Source: Rheinheimera sp. 1928-s
GTDB lineage: Bacteria; Pseudomonadota; Gammaproteobacteria; Enterobacterales; Alteromonadaceae
DNA: 64,000 bases
Direction of reading: 5' to 3'
NCBI RefSeq assembly: GCF_029269265.1
Contig: NZ_JARIXP010000008.1
Location: 62,001 to 126,000, forward strand
Below the pieces are notes generated by a model. It saw only the letters and a program-made list of their open reading frames with translations. It was not told the DNA's origin and did not search any database. Positions 9,566-21,924 of the stretch are shown piece by piece. A program made the position numbers and the translations under genes. The first letter of the stretch is position 1. Each line of letters starts with the position of its first letter.

Positions 9566-10066
9566 TTAGCCAGCCAGCCGATCAGAATGCACAGGCTGAT
9601 AGTCCTGCAGCATCTCCACAGCACGCTGACACATTTTCAGGTAAGACGTCAGCGTATTGCTTTGCCAGAACTCAGTCAGCGCCGGATGATGACGGATAAA
9701 GTTTTCCATCTCATTAAAACTCAGCTGATTTTGTTGTTTCAGAAATTTGGCGACGGCCTGACGTGGCAAGGTGCTGTGATTGGCTTGCTCCTTACATAAC
9801 ACCGGAATAGCTTTACACAATAACTCAGTATGCTGGTACCAGACAGGCACCTTAGTCTGAGTTCGGCCAGCCTGGTGCACTTTGGCTAACAGCTGCTGGC
9901 TTTGCTCTTCGGCCAGCCAGAATGCCAGATGCTCTAATTGCACAGACTGTTGCTCAGCAAAATGCAGTTGCACTTTTAACCTGTTTTGCATTTTACCCAA
10001 CTGATCCAGTTTCATTGCCAAAAACACAATAGGCGCAACCGCGATCAACAATAACAACATCCACAT
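9566..10066 (-). CDS. Membrane-anchored hypothetical protein
   Basis: A 166-residue protein with one N-terminal membrane segment (about residues 2-19) and a mostly helical, Gln- and Leu-rich soluble part; residues 20-60 could form a coiled coil. I recognise no catalytic motif or family. It converges with the preceding small gene and has its own start 110 bp downstream of the DUF885 gene's stop on the same strand. Confidence 0.65.
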   Translation of the reverse strand: MWMLLLLIAVAPIVFLAMKLDQLGKMQNRLKVQLHFAEQQSVQLEHLAFWLAEEQSQQLLAKVHQAGRTQTKVPVWYQHTELLCKAIPVLCKEQANHSTLPRQAVAKFLKQQNQLSFNEMENFIRHHPALTEFWQSNTLTSYLKMCQRAVEMLQDYQPVHSDRLAG

Positions 10067-10176
10067 CTGAATTTCACTCCCTGGCGCTGCAACTAAAACA
10101 GCGGCACTTTAACAGAGGCGGGGGCGGAATCCTATGACAGAATAACTACAAAACACGGCCCCCGGATCAGAAAGTG

Positions 10177-11901
10177 CTACGGCTGCTTTTTCTGTTGGAT
10201 ATAGTTCGCCACTTGTTGCTCTAAAATGGACAAAGGCACACTACCATTACGCAATACCACTTCGTGGAACTCACGCACGTCAAAGCTGTTGCCTAATTGC
10301 TGTTCCGCTTCTTTACGTAACTTTTTGATGGTCAGTTCACCCAGTTTGTAAGACAAGGCCTGAGCTGGCCAGCTGATGTATCGGTCAATTTCTGTGGTGA
10401 CGTTGTGCATAGACAAAGCCGTATTGCTGGCCAGAAAATCAATAGCCTGCTGACGACTCCAACCCATGGTATGCATTCCTGTATCCACCACTAAACGGGC
10501 AGCACGCCACATTTCATAGGTCAGACGGCCAAAGTTACTGTAGGGGTCCTGATAAAAACCCATTTCAATACCCAGGTATTCAGAATACAACCCCCAACCC
10601 TCGCCAAAAGCTGAGGTGTAGAAATTACGGCGATACTCAGGCAATGAGGCTTGTTCACGGGCTAAAGAAATTTGCAAATGATGCCCAGGTACAGCTTCGT
10701 GCAAAGTTAAAGCTTCCATTTCATACAATGGACGACGGTCTAACGCATAAGTATTCACCCAATAAAAACCTGCCCTGTCATCACGGTTTGTACCTGCATA
10801 GCGGCCTGTGGTGTATTTAGGGGCAATTTCTGCTGGCACAGACACCACACCAAAAGGGGTGCGGGGTAAGGTTTTGAAGTATTTAGGCGATTCAGCATCT
10901 ACTTTTTTTGCAATATAGGCGGCTTCTTTTAACAAGTCTGTTGGGGTTTTGGCATAAAACTGAGGATCGGTACGTAAAAACTGAATAAAGTCGGCGAAAC
11001 TGCCTTTAAAACCCACCTGATTGATGATGCCCTGCATTTCTGCGCGGATACGGGCTACTTCATTCAGTCCTGTCTGATGCACTTGTTCTGGTGTCAGTTT
11101 TAATGTGGTGTAGTGCTCCAGTCGGTTCTGATAATAGTCACGCCCTTGCGGCCATTCACTGGCAGCAATGCTGTCGCGAGCTCCAGGCAAATACTGCTGC
11201 ACCATAAACTGATAAAACTGCTGGTAAGCCGGATTCAGTTGCTGTTCGACTATCTGTTTTGCTTCTGATTGCATAGCAGTCCAGTTGTCAGCATCGACAA
11301 ATTCAGGCTTTCGGGTAAAAGGCCGGTAAAACACATTCTGTTCCGGCGTTTTGCTGACAAAAGCCAGAATACCTTCGTCAAAGCCTGCCAGTACAGCTTT
11401 AGGCTGAGTCATACCCGTCGCTAAACCTTGTTTCATCCAGTCGGTCTGTTGTTGCATATAACGCGGAATGGTTTTTAACTTGGTAAGGTAATCCTGATAA
11501 TCCTGTAGCGTTTTGAATTCGGTACCAGACACCATAAAGGCCAGGCTACTATGAAAACCTGATTCCGAGGTTAAAGGAATAAGGTGAGCACCGTACTTGT
11601 ACTCTGAAATAGCGTCTTTGAGGCTATAGTGCAAAATGGCATGATTGATTTGTTGCTGTTCAGTCAAAGTGGCAACATCCACCTGCTCTAACTTTTTCAG
11701 CCATTGTTGCCGCTGCTGATCGGCTGCTGCCAGAGTTTCAGCCGACATATCCGGCAAACTGGTTTTACTGCGGTTATCTAAGGCTTTTTCGGCTTGCCAT
11801 AACTGATTGGCGAACTGATCAAAATCTGTTGGTTGCATCGACGAACTGCTACAACCCGTGACCAACAAAGCAATACCAAAAAACATGAATTTCTGACGCA
11901 T
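10177..11901 (-). CDS. DUF885 family lipoprotein, probable metallopeptidase
   Basis: An exported 574-residue protein of the DUF885 group. ATG 11901 is preferred because GGGGA lies upstream and the residues that follow form a lipoprotein signal ending in the lipobox LVTGC (about residues 13-17). The upstream ORF extension to 11991 is basic and lacks a ribosome site. The conserved HEAVPGHH motif lies at about 401-408 and resembles a metal-binding HExxxxH site, with further conserved Glu in FGEGWGLYSEYLG near 440. The substrate is unknown. Confidence 0.88.
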   Translation of the reverse strand: MRQKFMFFGIALLVTGCSSSSMQPTDFDQFANQLWQAEKALDNRSKTSLPDMSAETLAAADQQRQQWLKKLEQVDVATLTEQQQINHAILHYSLKDAISEYKYGAHLIPLTSESGFHSSLAFMVSGTEFKTLQDYQDYLTKLKTIPRYMQQQTDWMKQGLATGMTQPKAVLAGFDEGILAFVSKTPEQNVFYRPFTRKPEFVDADNWTAMQSEAKQIVEQQLNPAYQQFYQFMVQQYLPGARDSIAASEWPQGRDYYQNRLEHYTTLKLTPEQVHQTGLNEVARIRAEMQGIINQVGFKGSFADFIQFLRTDPQFYAKTPTDLLKEAAYIAKKVDAESPKYFKTLPRTPFGVVSVPAEIAPKYTTGRYAGTNRDDRAGFYWVNTYALDRRPLYEMEALTLHEAVPGHHLQISLAREQASLPEYRRNFYTSAFGEGWGLYSEYLGIEMGFYQDPYSNFGRLTYEMWRAARLVVDTGMHTMGWSRQQAIDFLASNTALSMHNVTTEIDRYISWPAQALSYKLGELTIKKLRKEAEQQLGNSFDVREFHEVVLRNGSVPLSILEQQVANYIQQKKQP

Positions 11902-12224
11902 TTTATCTTCCCCGTCCTTTTTCTTTGATTCTACTCTGTTCAGTTTTGTCAGCCAGTGCAACGGGCTGTGCTTTTTGGAGACTGGCCGCAATAAAGTGCC
12001 CTGAGGGATTAAAAAAGCTGTTTTTTAATCAGCTATCAGCGTTTTTTTAGACGATAAGAAAAAAAACTCAAAAAATAAGTCATTAATAAAGCTAGAGATG
12101 AAGACTTTTTCTAATAGATATGTCAGCTTAACCATATCAGTCTGTTTGCCTCTACGTAAGTTTCGCGTAACATTGCGTTTTGAAGGCTAAATTAGCAGTA
12201 GTATTTAGTGGAGTTGTGTTTGGC
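11902..12224. other. Intergenic region with AT-rich inverted repeat
   Basis: The gap lies between the DUF885 lipoprotein gene and a diverging diguanylate cyclase gene. It contains a perfect 10-bp inverted repeat (GATTAAAAAA and TTTTTTAATC, loop GCTG) at 12007-12030 and is otherwise AT-rich with runs of A and T. Promoters for both genes must lie here, but I cannot assign them. No RNA gene is visible. Confidence 0.55.
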
Positions 12225-13247
12225 ATGAAATATCAGGACTCAATCGAGCAAGCAAGTGAAAAAGCAGCGCTGACCGCAGCTTTTTTGCAGCGGCATCGTT
12301 TGGCAGCCCATCCGGTCAATTACACTGTGATCTATGAGTATATCAATGGTCAAAATGCCGGATTATGTCAGGCCATAGAACAAAAACTTTCGGTTCAGAG
12401 TAGTTTTGACGACTTTGTTCTGGCTGAACTTTACAGCCAATGGTTAAGCCCACACCATCAGCGTCAGGAAGAACTGAGTCAACAAGTCGCCACTATGTTG
12501 GGCAAGTTGTCAGGCACCACAGATATCGCCGGTGAAGCAGTGCAGCATTATCTAGATGTGCTGGACCAGGCCTTGTTGGGTTTTGACCCGAACAACGCCA
12601 ACCGCAGCCGTGAAAGTGTGAACAAAGTCATCAGCGCAACTTACGCTATCAAAGCCAGCCAGCAGAAACTCAAAGACCAGCTCGATTTTTCCAACGAGCA
12701 ATGTCATGCATTACGTTCTGAACTGGAACATCTGAAAAAAGAACGTCAACTGGACCCTTTAACAGGTTTATACAACCGACTGGCAATGCAGGAACATCTG
12801 GATCTGTGGCTGACCGAAAATCCTGGTCGTCGTATTGCCGCTATAGCGGTGAATTTAGATCATTTTGCACAGTTTAATCAGGACTATGGCGTTGGTGTAG
12901 GTGATGTAATTTTAAGCAAAGTAGCCCGCAAAATTGCCAGTTATGTGCAGGAAAGTGGCTTGCCAGTGCGTTCTGGTGGCGAAGAATTTCTGATCTTATT
13001 GCCTGATGTCGATTTACGTACCGCAGGTGAAATCGCAGAACAAGTGCGCAAGGGTGTAGAAAAGCTGCGGTTTGTTTCGGCCAAAAGTAAAACAACCTTA
13101 CCTAAAATCACTATTTCTCTGGGGGTCAGCATCTATAACTCTGCAGAGAACTGGCATCAGTTTTTATCCCGCAGCAGCAAAGTATTGCTGGAAGCCAAAG
13201 TGCGTGGCCGCAATCAGGTCGCCACTGAGTTAATGCTGGCCACCTGA
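12225..13247 (+). CDS. Diguanylate cyclase (GGDEF), soluble
   Basis: Makes cyclic di-GMP from two GTP. I start at ATG 12225, with GGAG about 11 bases upstream; an in-frame TTG at 12180 would add 15 residues. The N-terminal half (about residues 1-165) is a helical domain with the VNYTVIYEY motif found in a recurrent family of cytosolic cyclases. The C-terminal half is a complete GGDEF domain with DPLTGLYNR and the active-site GGEEF at 251-255. No RxxD inhibitory site lies five residues before it, so product inhibition through the I-site is not expected. The next gene starts one base after its stop. Confidence 0.9.
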   Translation: MKYQDSIEQASEKAALTAAFLQRHRLAAHPVNYTVIYEYINGQNAGLCQAIEQKLSVQSSFDDFVLAELYSQWLSPHHQRQEELSQQVATMLGKLSGTTDIAGEAVQHYLDVLDQALLGFDPNNANRSRESVNKVISATYAIKASQQKLKDQLDFSNEQCHALRSELEHLKKERQLDPLTGLYNRLAMQEHLDLWLTENPGRRIAAIAVNLDHFAQFNQDYGVGVGDVILSKVARKIASYVQESGLPVRSGGEEFLILLPDVDLRTAGEIAEQVRKGVEKLRFVSAKSKTTLPKITISLGVSIYNSAENWHQFLSRSSKVLLEAKVRGRNQVATELMLAT

Positions 13248-13248
13248 T

Positions 13249-14322
13249 ATGGCCAGCTTGCTAAAAGAGTTATTTAGTCAGGCATTTTTACAACAGCTTG
13301 CAAGCTTATGTTTGCACCACTTTCCTGCCTTTAATCAGTCTCATTTTCTGCAACAGACTCAAGGGGCGGATTGGGAGCAGCTGGAACTCAAAGCCAGAGT
13401 GCGTCATATCAGCCATTCTTTACACCAGAGCCTGAACTTAGCCTACCCCGATGCCATCGCAGTATTAATGCCGGTCAGCAGCCATTTTTCCGGTGTACCA
13501 GGTTTTGTGTTTGCTGATTATGTGGAAGTCTTTGGTCTGGACCATCCAGAAACCTCTTTTAATGCCTTGGCTCACTTTACTTGTTTCTCCACTGGCGAAT
13601 TTGCCATCCGGCCTTTTTTACAGCGTTATCCGGAGCAAACTCTGGCTCAAATGAAAAGCTGGGCCTGCTCTGATAATCTGCATTTACGCCGCCTGGCCAG
13701 CGAAGGCACCAGACCCCGTTTGCCCTGGGGTATGGCACTTAAAGCTTTTAAAAAAGACCCAAGCCCTTTATTGCCCATTTTAGAGCAACTGAAAACAGAT
13801 GCTGAACCTTATGTGCAGCGTAGTGTGGCCAACCATTTAAATGACATCAGTAAAGACCACCCGGATCTGGTGGTTGAGCTGGCACAAAACTGGTTTGGTC
13901 AGCACGCTGTCACCGACTGGATCATTAAACATGGGTTACGGGGTTTATTAAAGCAGGCGCATCCTGGGGCTTTAAGCTTATTTGGCTTACAGCAATTGCC
14001 GTTGCAGGTTCAGCTTGAAATGCACAATGCCAAAGTATCGGCACAGCAGCCTTTGCATTTTCATATCATCTTATCTGGCCCAGCAGAGCTTGAAGCAAAG
14101 GTGCGGCTGGAATACAAAATTGGTTACCGGAAAAAATCTGGTCAGTTAAATTACAAGGTGTTCCAGTTGAGTAATAAAACATGGTCAGGCCAGAATTTGC
14201 GATTTGAACGCCGCCAGTCTTTTATTGATTTAACCACCCGCAAGCATTATCCAGGACAGCATCACCTGCAAATTATGCTCAACGGCCATTGTTATGCTGA
14301 AAGTTTTTTTGAGTTGATCTAA
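13249..14322 (+). CDS. DNA alkylation repair protein, AlkC-like
   Basis: A 357-residue HEAT-repeat DNA glycosylase of the AlkC/AlkD superfamily, expected to remove N3-alkyl purines from DNA. The diagnostic LRRLASEGTRPRLPWG segment (about 144-159) and the YVQRSVANHLNDISKDHPD segment (about 184-202) are clear. The last about 90 residues form a predicted beta-rich domain, consistent with the Ig-like tail known in some AlkC proteins. The start is one base after the cyclase stop, so the two are probably co-translated. I do not give a symbol because the AlkC/AlkD boundary is not certain by eye. Confidence 0.85.
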   Translation: MASLLKELFSQAFLQQLASLCLHHFPAFNQSHFLQQTQGADWEQLELKARVRHISHSLHQSLNLAYPDAIAVLMPVSSHFSGVPGFVFADYVEVFGLDHPETSFNALAHFTCFSTGEFAIRPFLQRYPEQTLAQMKSWACSDNLHLRRLASEGTRPRLPWGMALKAFKKDPSPLLPILEQLKTDAEPYVQRSVANHLNDISKDHPDLVVELAQNWFGQHAVTDWIIKHGLRGLLKQAHPGALSLFGLQQLPLQVQLEMHNAKVSAQQPLHFHIILSGPAELEAKVRLEYKIGYRKKSGQLNYKVFQLSNKTWSGQNLRFERRQSFIDLTTRKHYPGQHHLQIMLNGHCYAESFFELI

Positions 14323-14425
14323 AACATTCTGCCCTGCATAAAACGACAGGATAAGTTGGCGTAAGCCGCCGAATCTTTTACACTAGCGCCACTTTAGTTC
14401 ACTACGAACAGCCAAAGGCTTTTTT

Positions 14426-15181
14426 ATGACTGACCAGCAACCTGATAGCACTCATTTTGGCTTTAAAACCGTAAAGCAGACTGAAAAAGTTTCGCTTGTG
14501 GCCAATGTATTTCATTCTGTTGCGGCCAAATATGACCTGATGAACGATGTGATGTCGATGGGCATCCACCGTTTATGGAAAAGATTCACCATTGACTGCA
14601 GTGGCGTGCGCCCTGGTCATCAGGTGTTGGATTTGGCCGGTGGCACTGGTGATATCACCGCCTTGTTTTCCAAAAGAGTAGGCCCTACCGGCAAAGTCAT
14701 TCTGGCCGATATTAACGAATCTATGCTCAATGTTGGCCGCGATAAATTGCGCGACTTAGGTTTAGTCAACAATATAGATTACGTACAAGCCAACGCCGAA
14801 GCCTTGCCTTTTGCAGATAACAGCTTTGATATCATCAGCATAGGTTTTGGTTTGCGTAATGTCACAGACAAAGACGCAGCGCTGCGCTCAATGTACAGAG
14901 TGCTCAAACCTGGTGGTCGTTTACTGGTACTGGAATTCTCCAAACCTGAATACGAGTGGCTAAGCAAAGTCTACGACCTGTACTCTTTTAAGTTGCTGCC
15001 TGCGATTGGCGGCTTAGTGGCGAACGATAAAGAAAGTTACCAGTATCTGGCCGAATCGATTCGTATGCATCCGGACCAGGATACGCTGAAGCAGATGATG
15101 GAAACGGCTGGTTTTGAACATGTCAGCTACCACAATCTGACAGGTGGCATAGTAGCACTGCATAAAGGCTATAAATTCTGA
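14426..15181 (+). CDS. ubiE: Ubiquinone/menaquinone C-methyltransferase UbiE
   Basis: SAM-dependent C-methyltransferase acting in ubiquinone and menaquinone synthesis. The 251-residue protein has the UbiE signature [18 protein letters not shown] near residue 38, the SAM-binding motif [10 protein letters not shown] near 70, and the conserved [20 protein letters not shown] region near 150. Its stop overlaps the ubiJ start (TGATG), and ubiB follows, giving the ubiE-ubiJ-ubiB order found in E. coli. Confidence 0.97.
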   Translation: MTDQQPDSTHFGFKTVKQTEKVSLVANVFHSVAAKYDLMNDVMSMGIHRLWKRFTIDCSGVRPGHQVLDLAGGTGDITALFSKRVGPTGKVILADINESMLNVGRDKLRDLGLVNNIDYVQANAEALPFADNSFDIISIGFGLRNVTDKDAALRSMYRVLKPGGRLLVLEFSKPEYEWLSKVYDLYSFKLLPAIGGLVANDKESYQYLAESIRMHPDQDTLKQMMETAGFEHVSYHNLTGGIVALHKGYKF

Positions 15182-15786
15182 TGCTCAGTTTAGTGCCACA
15201 ACTGATCTGCGCAACTTTGGAAAAAGTGCTGCACAAGGTTGTGGCTATGGATCCGGCATCCCCTGTTTTATTGCAAAAAGTACAGGGTAAACAGCTGGCT
15301 TTGCAGCTGCAGGAATTGCCGTGGCGTTTTGTGTTGTCTGCCACAGCAGACACTTTATTGCTGAATCAGCATAATGAGAAAGTCGATTGTGTCATTGCCA
15401 CCGATCTGGCAACCCTGCAAAAACTGAATGACCCGAGTCAACTCACCCGTTTAATTAAACAGGACAAACTTCAGATTGAAGGCGATCTGCAGGTCGCCCA
15501 GCAATTCAGTACTCTGTTACAGCAACTAAACCCGGACTGGGAGCAACATCTCTCAGGTTGGTTGGGTGATGCTTTGGCGCATAAAGTCGCCACTGCTATT
15601 AAGCAACTGCAGCTCTACATCCAGACACAATTACAGCAACTGGAACAAGCTACTGTTGAGCTGGCCCAGGACGAACTGGCACTAAGCCCAACCCAAGCTG
15701 AAATGAATCAGTTCAGTCGTGATGTCAGCCAACTGCAAGCCAGGCTGGATCAATTAAGTCGCCACAACGCCTTCAGGCAGGAGTAA
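15181..15786 (+). CDS. ubiJ: Ubiquinone biosynthesis accessory factor UbiJ
   Basis: A 201-residue protein with an N-terminal SCP2-like lipid-binding domain (about 1-110) and a C-terminal coiled coil rich in Gln, Leu and Glu (about 140-200). UbiJ binds ubiquinone intermediates in the soluble Ubi complex with UbiK. Position between ubiE and ubiB, length and architecture all match. Sequence conservation is low in this family, so synteny carries much of the call. Confidence 0.9.
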   Translation: MLSLVPQLICATLEKVLHKVVAMDPASPVLLQKVQGKQLALQLQELPWRFVLSATADTLLLNQHNEKVDCVIATDLATLQKLNDPSQLTRLIKQDKLQIEGDLQVAQQFSTLLQQLNPDWEQHLSGWLGDALAHKVATAIKQLQLYIQTQLQQLEQATVELAQDELALSPTQAEMNQFSRDVSQLQARLDQLSRHNAFRQE

Positions 15787-15788
15787 TT

Positions 15789-17411
15789 TTGGGTCTGCGC
15801 CGTTTTTACCACATTTTAAAAACCCTGCTGCAATACGGACTGGATCAACTGATCCCAGAGCAATGGCAACCCTGGTATTTCCGGGCCGCCCGTAGTTCTG
15901 CGTTCTGGCTGAAAAACAAGCACCCCGACAAAACCGAAGGTGAACGTTTACGTTTAGCTTTGCAGCAACTGGGGCCGGTATGGGTTAAGTTTGGCCAGAT
16001 GTTATCCACCCGCCGAGATTTATTTCCTGAGCAATGGGTCGATGAGTTAGCCAAATTACAAGACAAAGTAGAAGCTTTTCCTGGCGATCAGGCCAGACAG
16101 CTGATTATTAAGCAGCTGGGATTACAACAGATTGACGACTTATTTGAACAGTTTGACGAAAACCCATTGGCATCAGCTTCTATTGCTCAGGTGCACACGG
16201 CACAGCTGAAACAAGCAGATGGCAGTTTGGCTGATGTAGTGATTAAAGTGATACGCCCGGACATCAGGCCACAAATTCTGGCCGATCTGGAACTGATGGA
16301 TGCTTTGGCAGCTTTAGTTGCCCGTTACCTGCCTGACGGTAAGAGATTACGCACCAAAGAAGTGGTAGCAGAGTATCGCAAAACCATTCTGGATGAACTG
16401 GATTTACAACGCGAAGCGGCAAATGCCATTCAGTTAAAACGTAATTTTGAAGGTTCAGACTCACTTTATGTGCCTTATGTGTATGCCGACCACAGCAGAC
16501 CCAGTGTGATGGTGATGGAGCGGATTTACGGTATACCCGTATCAGATTTAGCGGCGTTGCGCGCTCAGGGTACTAATCTGGAATTATTAGCGAAACGTGG
16601 CGTAGAAGTATTTTTCACTCAGGTATTCCGCGACAGCTTTTTCCATGCCGATATGCACCCAGGCAATATTTTTGTGTCTTTTGAAACGCCGGACAATCCA
16701 AAATATATAGGTATAGATTGCGGCATAGTAGGCACTTTAAATAAAGAAGATAAACGTTATCTGGCCGAAAACTTTGTCGCCTTTTTTAACCGCGATTACT
16801 TAAAAGTGGCCCAACTGCATGTGGATTCAGGCTGGGTGCCAGCAGACACCAGTGTCGAAGAATTTGAAAGTGCAATACGCACTGTCTGTGAACCTATCTT
16901 CCAGAAACCGCTGCAGGACATCTCTTTTGGTCAGGTGTTGTTTAATCTGTTTAACACAGCCCGTCGTTTTAATATGCAGGTTCAGCCGCAACTGGTATTG
17001 TTGCAAAAAACCCTGCTGTATATTGAGGGTTTAGGGCGTCAGTTGTACCCGCAATTGGATTTATGGCAAACCGCTAAACCATTTCTGGAAAACTGGGTCC
17101 AACAGCAAATGGGACCAGCCGCCTTATGGCGCGAAATTAAAGCAAATTTACCTTTTTGGGCAGAGAAAATGCCTGAAATGCCGGGATTGTTGCACCATTA
17201 TTTGCAACAAGGCCCTCGACAACAGGCCAATTTGTTAGCCCAATTGCAGCTGGTACAGCTGCAGCAGCAAAACCAGACGAAAAAACTGGCCAATGCGGTG
17301 CTGGCAGGTTGCAGTTTATTAGCAGCTGTCTTATTACTGACATCTGGCTGGTCTATAACAGCGGCGGGACTTGCCCTGGTAGCACTGGGCTTTGCCCTGA
17401 AAATTAACTGA
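15789..17411 (+). CDS. ubiB: UbiB atypical kinase/ATPase for ubiquinone synthesis
   Basis: Membrane-anchored member of the ADCK/UbiB family needed for ubiquinone biosynthesis. The 540-residue protein starts at TTG (15789), with AGGAG seven bases upstream; no nearby in-frame ATG precedes the conserved N-terminus MGLRRFYHI. The KFGQ motif lies in [16 protein letters not shown] near residue 65, the nucleotide-binding region follows, and FHADMHPGN near 290 supplies the metal site. Two C-terminal hydrophobic helices (about 495-540) anchor it. It is the last of the ubi genes before tatABC. Confidence 0.96.
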   Translation: MGLRRFYHILKTLLQYGLDQLIPEQWQPWYFRAARSSAFWLKNKHPDKTEGERLRLALQQLGPVWVKFGQMLSTRRDLFPEQWVDELAKLQDKVEAFPGDQARQLIIKQLGLQQIDDLFEQFDENPLASASIAQVHTAQLKQADGSLADVVIKVIRPDIRPQILADLELMDALAALVARYLPDGKRLRTKEVVAEYRKTILDELDLQREAANAIQLKRNFEGSDSLYVPYVYADHSRPSVMVMERIYGIPVSDLAALRAQGTNLELLAKRGVEVFFTQVFRDSFFHADMHPGNIFVSFETPDNPKYIGIDCGIVGTLNKEDKRYLAENFVAFFNRDYLKVAQLHVDSGWVPADTSVEEFESAIRTVCEPIFQKPLQDISFGQVLFNLFNTARRFNMQVQPQLVLLQKTLLYIEGLGRQLYPQLDLWQTAKPFLENWVQQQMGPAALWREIKANLPFWAEKMPEMPGLLHHYLQQGPRQQANLLAQLQLVQLQQQNQTKKLANAVLAGCSLLAAVLLLTSGWSITAAGLALVALGFALKIN

Positions 17412-17459
17412 CGAGCCAGCAGGTTCGTTTAAGCAGTTTGAAAACCGAAGGAGAATAAC

Positions 17460-17726
17460 ATGGGTTTTGGCGGTATTAGTATTTGGAATTTGCTGATCAT
17501 TCTGGTGATTGTGGTCCTGCTGTTTGGCACTAAACGTTTGCGTGGCATAGGTTCAGATCTAGGCTCTGCTATTAAAGGTTTCCGCAATTCAGTCAAAGAT
17601 CCGGAAGAGACTGTTGAACCTGCAGCTCCGGTAGCTCAATCTGCACAGCAGCCGCAAATCAAAGCTGAAGTGAAAGAGCCTGCACCAGCCAGCACTGAAT
17701 CCACAAAAACACCTGAACAACGCTAA
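17460..17726 (+). CDS. tatA: Sec-independent translocase subunit TatA
   Basis: Pore-forming subunit of the twin-arginine translocase for folded proteins. The 88-residue protein has a short N-terminal membrane helix (about 5-20), the conserved FG motif in [12 protein letters not shown], an amphipathic helix, and a Glu/Pro/Ala-rich tail. A strong ribosome site (AAGGAG) lies seven bases upstream. tatB starts immediately after the stop codon. Confidence 0.95.
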   Translation: MGFGGISIWNLLIILVIVVLLFGTKRLRGIGSDLGSAIKGFRNSVKDPEETVEPAAPVAQSAQQPQIKAEVKEPAPASTESTKTPEQR

Positions 17727-18119
17727 ATGAGTTTTTGGGAATTAGTCATCATTGCCGTAGTTTCTCTGCTGGTGTTAGGCCCGGAGCGATTGCCGGGCGC
17801 TATTCGCAGCGTCAGTGGTTTTGTTCGCAGTGTGAAACAATTTGGTCAGCAAATGCAGGCTGAATTAAACGATGAGCTGCGGATACAAGAGTTACACGAC
17901 AAGTTAAAACAAGCTGAAGAAAAGGGCCTGTTAAACCTGTCCACTGAAGAGATGGAGGCTATGGCTGAGTTGCGTCAGGCGGCGGCAGATGTGACAAATC
18001 CTTACCCTAAAGCTAACACTACAGCACAACCACAAGCACAGTCCGTGGCAGCTGAGACTCCCCTTCCTTCCGTTACACCGGATCCAGTAGTAGCAGATGA
18101 CAAAAACCACAAATCCTAA
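17727..18119 (+). CDS. tatB: Sec-independent translocase subunit TatB
   Basis: Substrate-receptor partner of TatC. The 130-residue protein has an N-terminal membrane helix with the TatB-typical [14 protein letters not shown] motif, an amphipathic helix to about residue 70, and an Ala/Pro-rich tail. Its 3' end overlaps the tatC start by 23 bp, which suggests coupled translation. Confidence 0.95.
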   Translation: MSFWELVIIAVVSLLVLGPERLPGAIRSVSGFVRSVKQFGQQMQAELNDELRIQELHDKLKQAEEKGLLNLSTEEMEAMAELRQAAADVTNPYPKANTTAQPQAQSVAAETPLPSVTPDPVVADDKNHKS

Positions 18120-18846
18120 CAGCCTGTTAGGGCACCTTATTGAATTGCGCCGTCGGCTGTTAAACACAGTGATGGCAGTGCTGCTGGTCTTTATTTGCCT
18201 GGCTTATTTTGCCGCTGATATTTACCATTTAATGGCGTCGCCGCTGATGGCTGTATTGCCCGCTGGCGCTTCTATGATAGCGACAGATGTTGCAGCACCA
18301 TTTTTTGCCCCTTTTAAATTAACCTTTATCGTCGCGCTTTGTCTGACTGTGCCTTATATGTTGTGGCAAATCTGGTTGTTTGTGGCCCCGGCTTTATACA
18401 AAAAAGAAAAGCATCTGGTCGCGCCGCTGATTATCTCCAGCACAGTACTGTTTTATTGTGGTATAGCTTTTGCGTACTACATCGTCTTTCCTATCGTCTT
18501 TGGTTTCTTCACTAGTGTGGCCCCTGAAGGAGTGACCATAGCCACAGATATCAGTAGTTATCTGGATTTTGTGTTAAAACTTTTTTTTGCTTTTGGTTTA
18601 TCTTTTGAAATTCCGGTCGCTGTATTGTTATTAGTATGGACAGGTGCAGTCACCCGCCAACAATTAACAGAAAAACGACCCTATTTTGTCGTGTTTGCTT
18701 TTATCATAGGTATGTTGCTGACACCACCTGACGTGCTCTCGCAGATCCTGCTAGCAGTGCCTATGTGTTTATTGTACGAGCTAGGAATATGGCTCAGCCG
18801 TTTTTATGTGCCGGTTGAAACGTCCGAATCCTCTGATCCAACATAA
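18097..18846 (+). CDS. tatC: Sec-independent translocase subunit TatC
   Basis: Polytopic twin-arginine signal receptor. The 249-residue protein has six predicted membrane helices and the N-terminal motif [10 protein letters not shown] found in TatC. The conserved FAYYIVFP and [10 protein letters not shown] segments are present. It overlaps tatB, giving a complete tatABC set followed by a small exported protein and tatD. Confidence 0.96.
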   Translation: MTKTTNPNSLLGHLIELRRRLLNTVMAVLLVFICLAYFAADIYHLMASPLMAVLPAGASMIATDVAAPFFAPFKLTFIVALCLTVPYMLWQIWLFVAPALYKKEKHLVAPLIISSTVLFYCGIAFAYYIVFPIVFGFFTSVAPEGVTIATDISSYLDFVLKLFFAFGLSFEIPVAVLLLVWTGAVTRQQLTEKRPYFVVFAFIIGMLLTPPDVLSQILLAVPMCLLYELGIWLSRFYVPVETSESSDPT

Positions 18847-18864
18847 ATTTTTCGGGAAATTATA

Positions 18865-19356
18865 ATGAAAGGTATCATCACAGTATTAGCATTATTCGCA
18901 TCAAGCCTGCATGCGGCAGATGTAACAGAACAACTGCAGCAATGTCGTTCTGTAACCAACGATTTGCAGCGACTGATTTGTTACGACAAGATAGGAAAAA
19001 CAGGTTCAGCTTCCTCTTACACAACAGTCGCCGCGGCCACTACTAATACTGTCGTTGCCACGACTGAAGCAGCAAGTTCAAACCCTGTTGCTGAATTTGG
19101 TCTCGAGCACAAACCAAAAGCACGGAAAATAGAAGCTATTGATAATGTGTCGCTTGAGTTACAAAGTGCAGGGCAGAATAAACTTGGATTCATGGTGTTC
19201 ACTTTTACCAATGGTCAAGTGTGGCGTCAGACAACAAAAGAAGAGTTCTTCATCGAAACAGGCAGTGCCTATCAGGTTGAACGCGGCATCCTGGGCGCTT
19301 TTTATCTGAACAAAGTGGGTTCAAACCGTAAAGTCAGAGTGGTTCGGGAACAATAA
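18865..19356 (+). CDS. Exported hypothetical protein
   Basis: A 163-residue protein with an N-terminal Sec signal peptide (cleavage likely after SSLHA near residue 17), a short segment with two Cys (CRSVTNDLQRLICYDK), an Ala/Thr-rich low-complexity linker (about 48-75) and a C-terminal beta-rich domain with NGQVWRQT near residue 116. The Cys-LQRLICYD pattern is common in secreted small proteins of proteobacteria. Its function is not known. It lies 18 bp after tatC and 2 bp before tatD. Confidence 0.8.
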   Translation: MKGIITVLALFASSLHAADVTEQLQQCRSVTNDLQRLICYDKIGKTGSASSYTTVAAATTNTVVATTEAASSNPVAEFGLEHKPKARKIEAIDNVSLELQSAGQNKLGFMVFTFTNGQVWRQTTKEEFFIETGSAYQVERGILGAFYLNKVGSNRKVRVVREQ

Positions 19357-19358
19357 GA

Positions 19359-20155
19359 ATGCCAGGCTGGTTTGACGCAGGTGTCAATTTATTCAGCGAA
19401 CGTTTTGCGCAGGATCGTGACGCCGTCGTTCAACGAGCACAGCAAAACCATATTCGCGAGTTGTTATTAATTAGCAGCGATCTCGCTGAAAGTTATCAAA
19501 ACAGCGGCTACTGTCAAACTGCAACAACACTCTATTGCACTGCTGGTGTGCACCCGCACCAAGCCTCTTCGGTGACTGAAGGCTGGGTTGAGGAATTGCA
19601 ACTGCTACTGCGCCAACCTGCGGTAGTTGCTGTGGGCGAATGCGGCTTAGATTTTAATCGCAATTTCTCTGCACCAGAGCAGCAAATTCAGGTTTTTGAC
19701 CTACAACTGGCTTTAGCAATACAGCAGAAAAAGCCGGTTTACCTGCATGAGCGTGATGCTTTTTCTACTCAAATCAGTTTGTTAAAAAAACACTCAGGAC
19801 TGACCGGTATAGCACACTGCTTTACCGGCGATAGATCCGAATTAAAGGCCTATCTGGACCTGGGGCTTTATATTGGTATTACCGGCTGGTTATGTGACGA
19901 AAAACGTGGGCAGAACTTAATGGACGCTATCCGCTATTTGCCACTGGACAGGCTGATACTGGAAACTGACGCGCCTTTTTTGTTGCCTAAAACCATGGCC
20001 CCCAAACCTAAATCCAGCCGAAATGAGCCTGTATATTTACCTCAAATCGCCGCACAGTTCGCCAAACTGACAGGTCACGACCTTGATGATATCGCCTTAA
20101 ACAGCAGGAAAAATAGCCTGGGACTGTTTCAAATCACAGCAGACGAGTACTCACT

Positions 20156-20159
<4 letters not shown>
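19359..20159 (+). CDS. tatD: TatD family metal-dependent hydrolase
   Basis: Cytoplasmic metal-dependent DNase of the amidohydrolase fold. The 266-residue protein has the TatD motifs: an N-terminal metal region (here FDAGVNL instead of the usual HxH, as in E. coli TatD), AVGECGLDFNR near residue 90, KPVYLHERDAF near 127, HCFTGD near 151 and LETDAPFLLP near 204. The gene is in its expected place after tatABC. Its stop overlaps the next ATG by 4 bp. Confidence 0.94.
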
Positions 20160-21911
<1,752 letters not shown>

Positions 21912-21924
21912 TAAAATCTAAAAA

